From positions 206,914 to 270,913 of the forward strand of contig CAJJDN010000018.1 in assembly GCA_905182985.1 (NCBI GenBank): a stretch of 64,000 bases of DNA, in the 5' to 3' direction. Below, piece by piece: positions 1 through 11,944 of this stretch (position 1 is the stretch's first letter; every line of letters starts with the position of its first letter). A model generated the notes under the pieces. That model made no database searches and had not been told where the DNA came from. It was given only the letters and a program-made list of their open reading frames with translations. This DNA is from Paramecium sonneborni (Eukaryota; Ciliophora; Oligohymenophorea; Peniculida; Parameciidae). The position numbers were made by a program, and so were the translations under genes.

Positions 1-1148
1 ACTTATTTCAGTTATACTAGATATAAAGCTATTGCATTCTATTAGATTGAGAATTAAGCACCAATTACTTTAGAAGCTAAAGTTACACATCCAAGAATGG
101 AATAATTATTATTCTAAGTTGGTGGTAAAGATCCATAAAATAGATATTATTCATTTAATGGTTAATTCCATAGACCTGTTTTAAGATTAGGATCAGGATC
201 ATTCTTTGATACATTAGAAGAATACAATCCTTTCTGTTTAAGTTGTAATCCTCAACCTCAAAAAGATTGTTCAAGTAAAGGTTTGATTAGAGCAGTCTCA
301 GCCAAAGCTTCATAATTTAATGGTAATCCAGTTAATTCAGGTGATAGATTTGGAACTACTGAATAATATTCTGTTTAAGGATGGTTTAAATGGAATGGTA
401 AGACATCAGAAAAAGATTAATTATTATTCAGATTAACATCTACTCTAGTTGGTGAAGATACACTCAATTATGATACTCTTAGTTGTTACTTTGATACCAG
501 AGATTAAACTCTTAATTTCTATACTTATACATACACTGATTAATTAGGGTATTTTTATAATATTTAATTATAGATCTGGTAACCCAGAAGTTAGATAAAT
601 TGTTGAAGGAAAGACTTTTGTCAAAGATTGGTTCCATATTTATTTTGCTTATTCTAGAAAGAGTAGATAAGCAGATGTTATTGTTGAACATTCATAAGGA
701 AAAGGAGCTTTATCTTTCAAGAATGTCAATCATTATGTTGCTCCTTCTCTCATTCTTTACTATGGAAAAGATTAATTAACTGATGCTTTCTAAGGATTTA
801 TCCAAGGATTAAATCTTTTCGCTTGTGATATTACTTATTAACCAACACCCAAACCAGTAGAAGATTGCACTCCTATGAAAGAGTATTAATCTCTCCTTAT
901 TTATTAGTCCAATCTGTTTAGCTGGTGATTAATATGAAAATGTTTCTTTAACTAATATTGATAATGTTGTTGAAGAATTAGAGAAAAGAAAGTAATTGAT
1001 GTAAGATAAATAATTTGTTTTGCCAACTACATAATGTTTCTGTTTCCCATAATAAGGAAAGAAGACTATTCCTTAAAGATAAGAAGGTTTCCTTGAAATT
1101 TATGATGATGATGAAGAACCATAACAATAAGATCCTGTTGAAATATGA
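1..1148 (+). CDS. ConA/LamG-like secreted protein, 5' partial
   Basis: The gene enters the window already in frame and ends at TGA 1146-1148. With TAA/TAG as Gln it reads about 366 residues after removal of two 25-nt introns (about 549-573 and 883-907, both GTA...TAG). The product has alternating beta-rich segments, a tryptophan-rich stretch (W-F-K-W-N-G-K) and scattered cysteines, then a low-complexity acidic Gln-rich tail. This resembles the jelly-roll concanavalin/laminin-G-like domains common in ciliate surface proteins, but I cannot name a family. No transmembrane segment is visible in the part present. The stop lies 30 bp from the convergent stop of the RING-ligase gene. The start and any signal peptide are outside the window. 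Confidence 0.75.
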
Positions 1149-1178
1149 GTTTGTCATTAAAATCATAACATTATAATA

Positions 1179-3366
1179 TCAATCAAAATCTATCAATGAT
1201 ATTTAATTACTCTTCATTTATTTTGAATGAGAAGGATCTTAATTCTCATTTTCTTGCTCTTACAAATCAATTAATGATGCTGACTTCTACATAACATTTT
1301 AATGGTCAAGACTTTGTTCCTTAGCATCCCAAAGATCAAATATTTGATCATTTTTTTATTCATTCTCAGAATTTCTAACAGAAACACAACAATTATTGTC
1401 TGACCTTTCATTAGATTTATCAGAATGTTGAGATTAATTTGTCTTTAATTAATAACTATTCAACTAAAGAATATTTGATGCTACTTATTTAAATTAATTC
1501 ATATCATCTTAGAAATCTTGTTCTACTAAACCATAGTTATATTAAAAAGATTATTATTTAGAGTTTGTAGATTATTGTTATTAGTTTTAAAATGGGCTTT
1601 TTAAAATTTACTATTAGAAGATTTATTCAGAATTAGATTTTGCTGAGTTTTATTGCTTTGAAACTTCTTTCAATTCCAAACCATCATCTAAAAAATTAAT
1701 TAATTATGTATTAGAACTTTATTTATTTTAATCATCTTAATTTTAATTCTATTAAAATTATAATGAGTTATTTAAACTCTCCTTTTTTTAATCCTTCGTT
1801 ATTTGCATTTAAATTTCATCTTAGCAAATAATTTACATAAGTTGCTATTAAGAAGATTCATCCTAATTTCTAGAATTTTATTGAGAATTTAAATTAGATT
1901 AATCATCTTTATTTAAGAGTTCTGAAGAAATCTATTAATATTGTTGAGGATGATGTTAATCTTATGATAATTCATCCTAGACTGAAATACTTAATCTATT
2001 AGGATTCAATCTAGAATCTTTGATTTCCTATTATTATTAATAGCTACTTAAGAATCCTCTATCATAAGGGCTTCTTTGATGAGTAGTACTTTTAATTCTA
2101 TCATCATCAAAATGATTTGATGATTTATAATTAATTTCATCTTCATCTTATTACTATATTTTATTTTTGACAGAATTATCAAATTGATTATTGTCAGGGT
2201 CACTTTAGTTTTGATCATATGAACAAAAACTTTGATTCCCATAGATATCTTCATCTTATTCATTATCTCTATTAAAATCATCAACATCATCATAATATTT
2301 CATTTTCTTTATCTTTGCTTACTGCTATTTCTACTACTCTTCTTAAAGTCTAGATTTTATTTATTCCATAATTGAACTTTACTTTATTGCTTATTATTCT
2401 TTCTATTCTTTAATAGATTCTAAATATTTTTACTATTCTTCTTAAAATTAACGTATTTACTTATCCTATTTTTACTTATCCTTAATTTCTAAAGTTAAGT
2501 AATTATCAATTTCAATTCTGCATAGAGGACATTATTTAACTTTTTAACTCATTAAAATATGATCAGCACAGGTAGAACATGTACACATATGTCTACAAGG
2601 TAAGAGTACAGTGTTAATCATATTATAAAAACAAATTACACATTCTTTGTCTTCTATGGTGTTTGGGTTCCATTCAGGATTGAATGGAGTATTCTTAACA
2701 CCATAAAGTTCATGTATTTCAAAAAATCGATTTTTATTTATTACTATTTATTTAGTATTTATCAATTCGCATTGATAAGTTTATTCATTACAATCAATTC
2801 TATAAAAGTAAATTATCTGGAAGCTTTTTGTATTTAGGCCTCTCTGTATATTCATATATATAAACTTACCATTTCTATTATTAAAGTGTGATATTATGCA
2901 TCTGGATTGACTCTAATTTTTTAAAATCTAAGAAGGTCAATAATCATGAACTCTATATATTTTGAGGGAAATTAGTAATTCAATCCTTATGGGCATTTAA
3001 ATGATTGGGTTATACTCTATGGCATGCTTTTTTCATATCTAAAAACTCATAATTTCAAATTTTAAACTTTTGTTATTTTGCTCCTTTAGTTTCTGTAACA
3101 AATGTATAAAAAATGACTTAGAAATTGACATAGCTACTGAAAGTTAAGTCTAGCTAAATTTTATCAACAGAGTCATAAATTATTTCTGCATTAATTAATT
3201 GTAAATTCAACTTTATGATATCTACATTTCCTGATTTCGATTATTTAATCAAAATATTTGGGGTATCTTACACTTAACTTTAAATGACTTAAATTCATAA
3301 TAAAAGTAAATTACTTTAATCCAAATTTCTTGATATTTCTTTTTAATTTTTTAAAATATTTCCCAT
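1179..3366 (-). CDS. MGRN1/LOG2-type RING-finger E3 ubiquitin ligase
   Basis: About 701 residues. It starts MGNILK, a likely N-myristoylation signal; animal MGRN1 starts MGSIL. An N-terminal beta-rich region (motif near S-I-T-Q-S-F-K, comparable to the MGRN1 element before the RING) is followed by the family linker E-L-Y-G-V and then a C3HC4 RING near residues 217-257: C-V-I-C, L-P-C-R-H-M-C, C-S-T-C-A-D, C-P-L-C-R. This RING spacing and the C-x-x-C-A-D signature are typical of MGRN1/RNF157/LUL proteins, which ubiquitinate membrane and trafficking substrates. The long C-terminus is a Gln/Asn/Asp/Ser-rich coiled coil absent from animal MGRN1. Three short introns are needed (27, 29 and 26 nt); the first ends in AAG. 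The stop, TGA, is at 1181-1179. Family assignment is confident; the substrate is unknown. Confidence 0.9.
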
Positions 3367-3376
3367 ATTAATTATT

Positions 3377-4447
3377 ATGCAATAACAAAATTTTTCATTA
3401 CTTGATTTAGTATTTCAAGAACAATAAATCTAGAAAGAAATCCCTAATAAATGCAGCATTTAAGAAACATCCAAATTTATTACATACAATCCTTTAGGTT
3501 TTTGTCTTTTTCTTGAGGCTAACTGCAATAAAGAAAACATTGATAAATTGTTATTTAGTTAAATATTGAAAATGATAGAAGATAAATTATTAGAGTTCGA
3601 AGAACGTTTAGATAATCGAGATTAAATTAAAAATATCAATTAACAATTGAATTTACTTAAGCCTCCTGACCCTTATTTTAAATCTAAGCCAATAGATGAT
3701 ACTTAATCTGAATAAGTGTAATAAAGTAAGTAAAATTTATTTTCAAAGGAAAATTTAGTTAATAGTCTGATATTGAAATAACATCCCCTTAAACGAATTA
3801 AGCATAAGATTAAAAGTCTATCAAATCTTAAAAATCCTAAAGATCAAGATCCTAAATGGGTAGAACACATACAGAAATTACTTAATTAGATCCAAAACTT
3901 AAAGCAAATGAGGAGGGACTCATTGCAAAAATATAATTATTTGATAAAAAACTAAAATAGGTTATTGAATAAGTTAACAAACTTTCTCAAAAAGATGACC
4001 AATTTTAAAGAAGAATTGAAATGCAAGTTTAATCATAATTAAAGGATAGTTAAGATAGATTGATACAAAATGATAAAGTTTTTAAATAATATTAGTAAAC
4101 CAATTAAGAAATTATAGAAAATTAAAGAGGATATCTTAACCGAATATCTTAATTAAGATAAGAGATGGAGTATTTTTAATTGATTATAAATTAATAGTTA
4201 TCTATAACAAGAATTAAGTCGAATCTAAGAAGATAATAAACTTCCCTTATTATAAGTTTAAGAGAGTATTTAAGAATTGCAAAAACAAGTAAATTAGTAA
4301 TAAAATGAACTAATTGTATTTAAAACAATTTTAGAGTCTATTGATAATGATTTTTTGGCACTGCTTAAAAAATTTAAAGATATTTAAAATGATTTAGCTA
4401 AAAAGAAATTAAACTCAAGTATGGCTATTCATTAATATTTAAAATGA
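3377..4447 (+). CDS. coiled-coil protein, function unknown
   Basis: About 339 residues, starting 10 bp from the divergent start of the RING-ligase gene, so the two genes must share one very small promoter region. Two introns of 23 nt (GTAAG...AAG, about 3734) and 28 nt (GTA...TAG, about 4168) bring three frames together without TGA. The N-terminal third is weakly structured; a Ser/Lys/Gln stretch follows; the rest is strongly heptad-like (E-G-L-I-A-K-I-Q-L-F and onward), predicting a long coiled coil. There is no signal peptide or membrane segment. I recognise no enzymatic motif. A structural or cytoskeletal role would fit but is only a guess. Confidence 0.75.
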
Positions 4448-5164
4448 AATCATGTATATAATGTAAAAATATTATAAATAATAATATATATTGAATTTTC
4501 TTGCTATCCAAATTTCAATTCTAAAGAATAATGATAGATATAATTAAAAAAAAAGTAGTTATAAAGAAAATCTAATAAATATCTAAATAATTAAGTAAAA
4601 AATATTAAACATTATTATTACTCAAAGATTTCTCAAAAAAAAATATCTAAAATAATTCAAAATATATCTACATTAAATATATGAGTAAATAATTATTCAA
4701 AATATAAAGTATCTTGACTTAAGTATATACAATATTAATCATATATTTAAGAATAAAAGAAGATATTAAAAGGAATGAGTAGAAGAATATGAATTTTTGC
4801 TAAATAAGTTTGTAACATATTTTTATGTCCCTTATTTCTAACCTTTTATTAATAAATATATGTGTAATCACTAATATTTCAATATAATCTATTTTAAACT
4901 CAAATTATAGATTGATTGTATCATCCATATGGAATTTAACTTTGTTATTATGGATAGATCTAACATATTTGTTTATCCAACTTTTATCTTGCTAATTACA
5001 ACATTAAATTAAGTTCATCTAAACTCATTCTTAATCCATGATCTTCTATATTCTAATGATCTTTATCCATGACTTTCCATTCAAACTAATAATTATAGAA
5101 TATAATTACTATCACAATCAATTCAAAAATATTAAATATTAAAATTATAACCAACAACATACAT
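4448..5164. other. AT-rich intergenic stretch
   Basis: About 700 bp with no frame that reads like a ciliate protein for more than about 45 codons on either strand. A short plus-strand frame beginning at an ATG near 4930 ends at TGA near 5070 and has no recognisable content. It is unusually long for an intergenic space here and may belong to the interrupted gene that follows. Confidence 0.4.
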
Positions 5165-6107
5165 ATGAAACATCCTATGATCGTTAAAATTAAAGATTCA
5201 TTTTATTATTTCATTTAATCTGCATTTAATGCAATAAGGACTATTGTTGCTATTATAATGCTTGCCAATATTACACCTGATGAAAGCAACCAAAATAGTT
5301 TATTAAATTTAAGGGGATCTTTTAATGATTTAAACAAACTGTATTCTTTATAAGTCTTAATTACATATTAGAATCTACAAAAATCACATTATAATCTTTT
5401 GATGAATTATCTTCTATTAAAATCCATGTAATTAGATTCTATCTCACTTTACACACATTTTTAATGAGCATATTATTGTATTCCTTTGCATTAACATGGT
5501 CTAATTAATTCTGCAGACCAATCTTATTCATTACAAAATCTACAATGTTTCTCTTCAAATACTCTAACATGAACTTCTTAAAACTCTTCAGGATTCATTT
5601 ATTTAACAGATGTGCTTTATTCATTTGATGAATCTTATTATCTTTATTAATATCTTTAGCCTATTTTTGTATAAGTTTTAGGATTCTATCTTTTTACTTA
5701 TTATGGTGTCTTCTAAATCCAATTAGAACAATCAGAATCAATTGGTGTCTAATAAAATGGATTATTTTATAATTCTAAATCTGTTTCATTATTATAACTT
5801 CTTTTTATTGTTGAAGCATTAGGAGATAATGCAGATCCAATAAAATCTCGTTATGTTTATTCTCTTGTTTATTTCTCTTTTACAACTCTTTATAATTATA
5901 TTACAAATATACTCTAAATTTATTTCTTAATGTTAACTTCCCATAAAACTAAATGGTATTCTACAAGTTCCTGTTGGAGTTATTCGAAACGTTTCGTTTG
6001 CCATTTATTATTATTTAATAATTGTAATCTCATTTATTTTCAGCATTTTTCAATTTCACTAGAATTTTAGTCATAAATTAGTGAAAATTTATTATTTTTA
6101 GTAATGA
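5165..6107 (+). pseudogene. membrane-protein gene interrupted by in-frame TGA codons
   Basis: A single plus frame reads protein-like sequence (for example E-A-L-G-D-N-A-D and a final hydrophobic F-A-I-Y-Y-Y-L-I-I-V-I-S segment) but is broken by TGA near 5466 and at 5570-5572, and a frame change is needed near 5940 to reach the last hydrophobic helix and the TGA at 6105-6107. No GT...AG pair of ordinary length removes the two TGA codons. The simplest reading is a decaying copy of a multi-pass membrane protein. Missed introns, assembly errors or readthrough are alternatives. The protein family is not recognised. Confidence 0.35.
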
Positions 6108-7075
6108 GTTTAAATAAAGAGAATATTGAAAAATATTAAACAATAAAAAATCATCCAGCATTTGAAAAATTAAATTACGAAATTATTAAAAGCATATCTC
6201 AATAGCTTTTTGTACTCGATTTCAGAAAGAATTCACTTATTTTAAGAGAAAACTTTGATAAATAATCATTCATGTACATTGTGAAAAGTGGAGAATTCAA
6301 AGTATTATTTTATTGATTATAAGATGACTAAAAAAAATTAATTTGAATAAAAACAATCACGAAAGCTAATTATTGAGATTTGTATACTAATAAAAGGTGA
6401 TACATTTGGAATTGAAAATTTTAAAGATGATGTCTAATAAAATTATTGCTACACAGTACTATTAATTATTTTTATATAGAGATTTCTTGTTGTTCTATTT
6501 AAGGTTCTTTATATGTTTTGGATCTTTCTTAGTTACAACTCATACTCTTTCATCATAATTATTTTTGTTCCTTAAGTAAACTATTTAAATATCCAATCTA
6601 AATTATGAAAAATCAAATCTATCTCTTAAGAGAACAATAATTGTTGTAATAAGAAAAAAAAGAAATTCTTAAAGAAGAGTCTTTATTTATAAAAAAATAA
6701 AATTTACAAAAATTTAGATCTCAGAGTTTTTAATAGACATATGCTGATAAAGTTGGCTTCATTATCTAAGGTTAAAACTCATATTTAAATTCAAAATTCA
6801 ATAATTACTAAACTATAGATTAAGACAAATATATGCATGAATCAATTATGTAGAATATAAGGGCTATGAAATCAAATCTACAAGAATCAAACAAAGACAT
6901 CAGCAAAAGTATTAATACTTTAAATACAACTCAGGACAGATTATAATTTATTAAGCATGATGATTATAGATCAAAAATGAAAATCATGAATTTATTAGGT
7001 TATAAATCAAAGTAGAAGAAATAAACAACTTATACTAGATTTTGGCATTTTAAATCTTTACCTGCTAATGGTTGA
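6104..7075 (+). CDS. cyclic-nucleotide-binding-domain protein
   Basis: About 307 residues. The N-terminal half has the cNMP-binding fold signature: a helix with H-P-A-F-E-K-L, then F-R-K-N-S-L-I-L-R-E, then M-Y-I-V-K-S-G-E-F, and later the phosphate-cassette-like G-D-T-F-G-I-E-N and a closing L-Y-V-L-D-L strand. The usual glutamate and arginine of a high-affinity cassette (FGE...R) are not evident, so nucleotide binding may be weak or lost. The C-terminal half is a Gln/Lys-rich, partly coiled-coil tail. Two introns are implied: 22 nt at about 6300 ending AAG, and one near 6462 with an uncertain acceptor. The start overlaps the stop of the preceding interrupted gene, so a downstream ATG is possible. 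Stop at 7073-7075. Confidence 0.7.
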
Positions 7076-7082
7076 TAAATTT

Positions 7083-8571
7083 ATGTTAAATATTTAAGTC
7101 AAATATTTAATCACATCCTTTCTATTTTTAAAATTTAAACGAAATTTATATTATTTCAATCTTCCACTTATCAATCGACCAATTTTTTCAATTATAGAAA
7201 TTATTTGGGGCTTTATATAATTTAAATCTCTTTCTAATTCTAAATAAATAAAATAATAGGTTTTAATTTTGTTATCTTTAGTTATTTGTATTATAATATA
7301 TGGTAAAAATTTTTTTGTGGTTAAATTCAGTGAGTGGATCATGCTATTTATTGTTGGAGTTACTTATAGGATTGGATATATATTATATGCATTCGTTCGA
7401 AATAAAATTGAATAGAATGGTGTATTCTGGATTTGCTTTTCTTTTAATATAATGGAAATTATTATAGCATATATTTTGAAGGAAGTCGGAAATTATTGGA
7501 GAGATCCCTAGATAATTTTAAAAGAAAAATCAGAACGTAAAATTTAAAATAAAATTAATAGTGCTTTTATACTAATAATATTAATTTAATTTATGTATTC
7601 ATTACTATCCAATATATTATATATATATAAAATAGAAAAGTTTCTTAATAAGAATCGACAGCTATTCATGAATTTCTAGAACTTATATAATTTCATCCTT
7701 ATTTTTTATTCATTACAATTATTGATTGAGTAAATTATTAAATTAATTATAACTTTTACTTCCTATTTCTATAATGTATGAAAATTAAGAATCTCAATAT
7801 TAAAATAATTATATAAATTATCCTTAGAATGATAATCTAATAGTTTTAGATTAATTGTTAGATTGGTCTTTTTTAACTTAGTTTACTTTACATTTAATTT
7901 ATTCTATTCATAAAGCTTTTACTCCATCTTATTATTTAATTTGGCTATAGGTTGAAAACTTTTTCCTTTTCCTTATGTTCATCCATATTATTATATAACT
8001 TTCTGTAAGTATCTATTCTGTTGGTTTATTTATTTTTCTAAAAATTGAATTCAAATTCTTAAAGACAAGATCAGTTTTTGTTTTTCCTCAAAATAAATAT
8101 TATAAGCAAATTACTATTTATTTTTTTAATCTATTTTTAATAATAAATATTATTCTGTTCTTAATTATACATTTTAAATGATTTAAGTTCTCTATTATTA
8201 ACAAATTTTCATTTTACTTTATTTTTTTTATTTTTATCAATTTAATATTATAATATTTTTTATATGGAATTTACCCAAAAAGTAAACTACCTTATTTAAA
8301 ATAAAGGACAGAATTATTTTAATATTGTATTTATACATATTTAAATCTAAAACGTTTACCTTAAATTTTGTACCTCGCTTTCATTCATTTTTTCTATTTT
8401 ATTCAAATTTTTTTATATTTCAACCAATTTATTTTACTAGCTTTATGATAAAATTTACTCTCACTCTGCATCCATCCTTTCATAAAATTACAAATAAGAT
8501 TGCAATTTGTTACAGAATATTTAATTGAAATTCATGCTAGTAATTTTTTTATGTAGATTTTATCCGGTTGA
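7083..8571 (+). CDS. multi-pass membrane protein, possibly one gene in two frames
   Basis: The first frame (7083-7781, 232 residues) starts 8 bp after the previous stop and contains four or five hydrophobic helices separated by Lys/Asn-rich loops (L-I-L-L-S-L-V-I-C-I-I-I; F-W-I-C-F-S-F-N-I-M-E-I-I-I). A second TGA-free frame overlaps it (ATG 7778) and continues with more hydrophobic helices to about 8571, assuming a 17-nt final intron. The only GT...AG that would join them is 14 nt, shorter than any accepted Paramecium intron, so a frameshift error or two separate genes are possible. The product would be an integral membrane protein of about 450-500 residues. No transporter or channel signature is recognised. 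Confidence 0.5.
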
Positions 8572-8600
8572 GATTATTAATATGAAAATTAATATTAAAA

Positions 8601-10307
8601 ATGGATAAAAATGTTGATACTTAATTCACTTCTACTTTTTGGCGATAGATTCATGAGGAATATTTTATGATAGAAACACCTGTTTCATTAAATAATATGA
8701 TAAAATAACATAAAAAAAGTAATAATTAATAGCTGATTTTAGTTCCGAATAATCCCAACTAATAAGCAAATGAATTGATTAATAAAGTCTTGAAATTTTA
8801 GAAAAAAAACAAAAGCAAGAAAGAAAAATTAAATGACTCTAATCTAATTCATCGTTTACAATTAATTTTGATGTAAAGAGAAAAATCATCCGAGCCAGTC
8901 AAATAATTGGTTGAAGAAATGATTGATAAAATTTGTGAAGCTAAACTTGTTACAGAACTAGAACATAGCACAAAATTAATGAAAAAAATTAATTCATAGC
9001 CAGAAGAAAAATAAATTGAAATTTATAATTAAGAAGAACAATAATTATAAAGTTTGCATTCTTAAATAGATTGGCCAGATTAAATAAGTGAAGTAATTAT
9101 GGAACTTGAAAATGATTTAATATAGGTACAATAAAAAAACAATTTGAAGATTTAAAGGTAAATCTATATTTTTAATGATTTTAGTTTGTAAACACATATT
9201 GAGGAAATTAATAAATCATTAAGATATCAATATAGTATTTAGAAAATAGGAGAATTTGCTTTAAAAATTAGTAGAAATCAAGTTCAACATCATCAAGAAG
9301 AGTTAGACAATCTTTATAAATTAATTATAATGTATGAAGACTATTAAGTAGCTGAAAGTATTGGAAAGGTGATTTATAATTAAAAAGGTATAAAATTATG
9401 AAATTATTAATAGATTAGAATGTTACTGTTATTTTGGATAAGTATTTAAGTGAAAATCCTTTAGAGTTAAGTTTATAATAGTTTGAATCTCTTGAAAGAT
9501 TAAGAGAAATTCGTATTAATATATAAGAATAGGATTAAATGCAAGATTAATATTTAGTAAATTAAGATTTATAGATGTGTCATTATTGTCGATAAATGAT
9601 AGAAAAAAGTATATAAAAATAATGTACATATAATCATATTAATATGAATTTACATTAATATAATGATGATTTACTGAACTAATAAAGATATTGCATATCC
9701 AAAAAGAATATGTAAAAATTTTATCAAGACTTATATTCTGCAAATTACATTATTGAAAGTATTTAAATTTAATGAATAGTAGATGAATAAATTTAATGTT
9801 AAAAGTATTTTTGTTATAAATGCTTAAGATATGAATTTGATGAATATGATATTTCTGAAAAAGATTGGATTTGTCCATTATGCAAAGTATAACTATACTT
9901 TAAATTAGGGTTTATGTCTATGCATTAGATGTTAAAGAAATGATGTCATATATAAATTGAAAAGAAATTTATTAGAAATTAATGGAGATTTAGATACTCT
10001 TTATGATTAATCACTTTTCGAAAATTTAGTTAACAACAAGAGGAAATTGATTTAAAATATTCCTTTAGACTTTGTTAATAATTTTAAAATTAGTTCAGAG
10101 ACTGAAGAAATATTTTCATCAAAAATTTGTAAAAAATAAAAATTAAATATCACCAAATAAATTAAAAAGAAGACTAGTTCTGAAACTATTTTGGTTTTGC
10201 CAAAATATTTAAATAGTATTGATAGTTCATCATAATCAACGAAGATTAAAAAAAAGAATAAATTCAGGAGACTAATTCCAAATGATAGTACTTTATTTTA
10301 ATCATGA
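8601..10307 (+). CDS. CDCA7-like zinc-finger (zf-4CXXC_R1) protein
   Basis: About 536 residues once introns of 27, 26, 21 and 22 nt are removed. The N-terminal half is a Gln/Lys/Glu-rich coiled coil. From about residue 305 comes a cysteine array matching zf-4CXXC_R1: C-H-Y-C-R-Q-M, further cysteines, C-Y-K-C-L-R-Y, W-I-C-P-L-C-K, then G-L-C-L-C-I-R-C-Q-R. The order C-H-x-C-R-Q / W-x-C-P-x-C-x-x-x-C-x-C-x-x-C-x-R is diagnostic of the CDCA7 family, whose animal members bind DNA or nucleosomes and recruit the remodeller HELLS/LSH. A basic Ser-rich tail follows. The ATG lies 30 bp after the preceding gene. Nuclear chromatin function is inferred from the family. Confidence 0.8.
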
Positions 10308-10341
10308 TTATACTTAATTTCATATTTAGTAAAATAATTTT

Positions 10342-10983
10342 TCAAAATATTGTGGACTTATGATCAAATTAATTTAATGAATTTTAGCCAGCTTATAAGA
10401 AGCTTGTTCTATAAGATTAAGGATTGCTCAAATTATCATCTTAAAATATTTATGACGGATTATTATGATATTATAAGTATAGTGGAACTTGGTTTTATGT
10501 CTAATGAGTTAGGGTTTAATTAGATTATTAAAATTATTATTATGGTACAAAATTTTGTTAAATTCTAGAATTACCATATATATAAGGATCTATATAATCT
10601 AAGATATCTTTCTTTAAATTTGCTATCATTAATTCTTATTTTTAAGCCAATTTTTCTTCTACTTTCTAAATTTCATATTTTCTTTCTAACTCTTTAACTC
10701 TTTTTTTCTCTTCATTTTCTTTTTTTAGGAATTTATTATCAATTGAATATTACAAATAAGGTGTATAAGTATTCAAATTATTTGAAAATCCATACAAAAG
10801 TTAAGGAGAGTAATATATTGGTTATGGATAATATTGATTATTTAAATATTAAGGTTCACTTACTGGTTGAATCTAAGGCACTTATTCTTTTGGAGCCCTA
10901 TAGTTTAAACTTAAAATTTTATCCTGTAAGTCTTTTAATCGACGATCAAATTAATATCGCTCCAAATTAATTCCTAAAGACAT
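10342..10983 (-). CDS. Gln/Tyr/Asn-rich protein with coiled coil
   Basis: An intronless 213-residue frame starting M-S-L-G-I-N-L-E-R-Y and ending TGA 10344-10342, 35 bp from the convergent stop of the CDCA7-like gene. It has a short helical N-terminus, a Tyr/Pro/Gln/Asn-rich low-complexity middle (repeated Y-Y-P-Q and Y-Y-S-P type words), a charged helix (K-K-E-N-E-E-K-K-R-V-K-E-L) and a second Gln/Asn-rich segment. There is no signal peptide or membrane segment. The composition suggests a self-associating or scaffold protein, but no family is recognised. Confidence 0.7.
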
Positions 10984-11113
10984 TTAATAAAATTATTTAT
11001 TAATAGGATGTAATAGCTTCAGTTCATTAAATTTAAGGACCTTTTCCAAAATTATATACAGAAATAAAGATGAATAGTATCAACTTTAATATATCAAACT
11101 AATTGCTAATACA

Positions 11114-11293
11114 TCACTCCACAAAAGGTTTTTTTCGAAATTAATTAAATTTCTTTGCTCTTCTAGATTCATTCTAATCTATGATCTAATTTTTTAAGTG
11201 AAATTTGACATCAATTTCCTTTAATTTTTCTAGATTTATTTAATTAATATTCATCAACATACCATTTAAGATAACTTTAAAATTTTTACTCAT
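11114..11293 (-). CDS. small basic ORF, 59 residues
   Basis: A complete ATG-to-TGA frame encoding a lysine/asparagine-rich peptide ending R-R-A-K-K-F-N-Q-F-R-K-K-P-F-V-E. It sits 130 bp upstream of, and on the same strand as, the Gln/Tyr-rich gene. It could be a genuine small protein, a 5' exon of that gene, or chance. Confidence 0.3.
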
Positions 11294-11944
11294 ATTTTAT
11301 ATTAAAGTTTAAATTATTAAGAATATTATCAGGAAATCTCAAAGGTAGATCATCCTTATAAATAATAAATTTATGTATAACTTTCTCTTAAAATAACCCT
11401 TTATTTATAACTATATATTAACAAAAAATTATTAATTTTTTGTGTCTAGAAATAATTTTATCTTTATAATCAAAAATTTAGAAGGTTTTAATATTAATTA
11501 GATATATCTTATTTCTAAAGTAGCACAAAATTAATTAATATCAATGCTAAATCTAATCCAATTAAGTTATTTGCCACATTAAAATAAAAGAAAAAGAGAA
11601 ATTTTTCAATTGTTGATTATATAATAAAACTAACTTGTTCAAGCTAATGATATTTTTACTTTTTGTTGAATATTGGACTTATCATTCTCAATAAATATTT
11701 TTCTAAATTTGTTGAATTTTTATTCTTAAAAGAAATACAAATGTAATATTAGGATTCATGTTTATTTTTGATCCATTAGTAATTAATAGATGAGCCTAAA
11801 TATATTTAACAATATGTAATAAATATCTCTCTTAATTATTATCATTAATGAAATAATAAAAGTTCGAATTTAAATGTTATCATATAAAATATATAAAATT
11901 TATAAATGGAAAATTATATAAAATAAATATTAAAGTAATAGTAA
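11294..11944. other. AT-rich intergenic stretch
   Basis: About 650 bp of very AT-rich sequence with no convincing frame on either strand. It separates the 3' end of the long coiled-coil gene from the 5' ends of the two small minus-strand genes. Confidence 0.5.

Noticed and set aside
1145..2022. Long plus-strand TGA-free frame starting inside the first gene's stop
   Set aside because: It lies antisense to the MGRN1-like gene, whose RING motifs and tail fix the coding strand. The antisense frame is open because that gene is rich in Gln/Asp/Asn codons.
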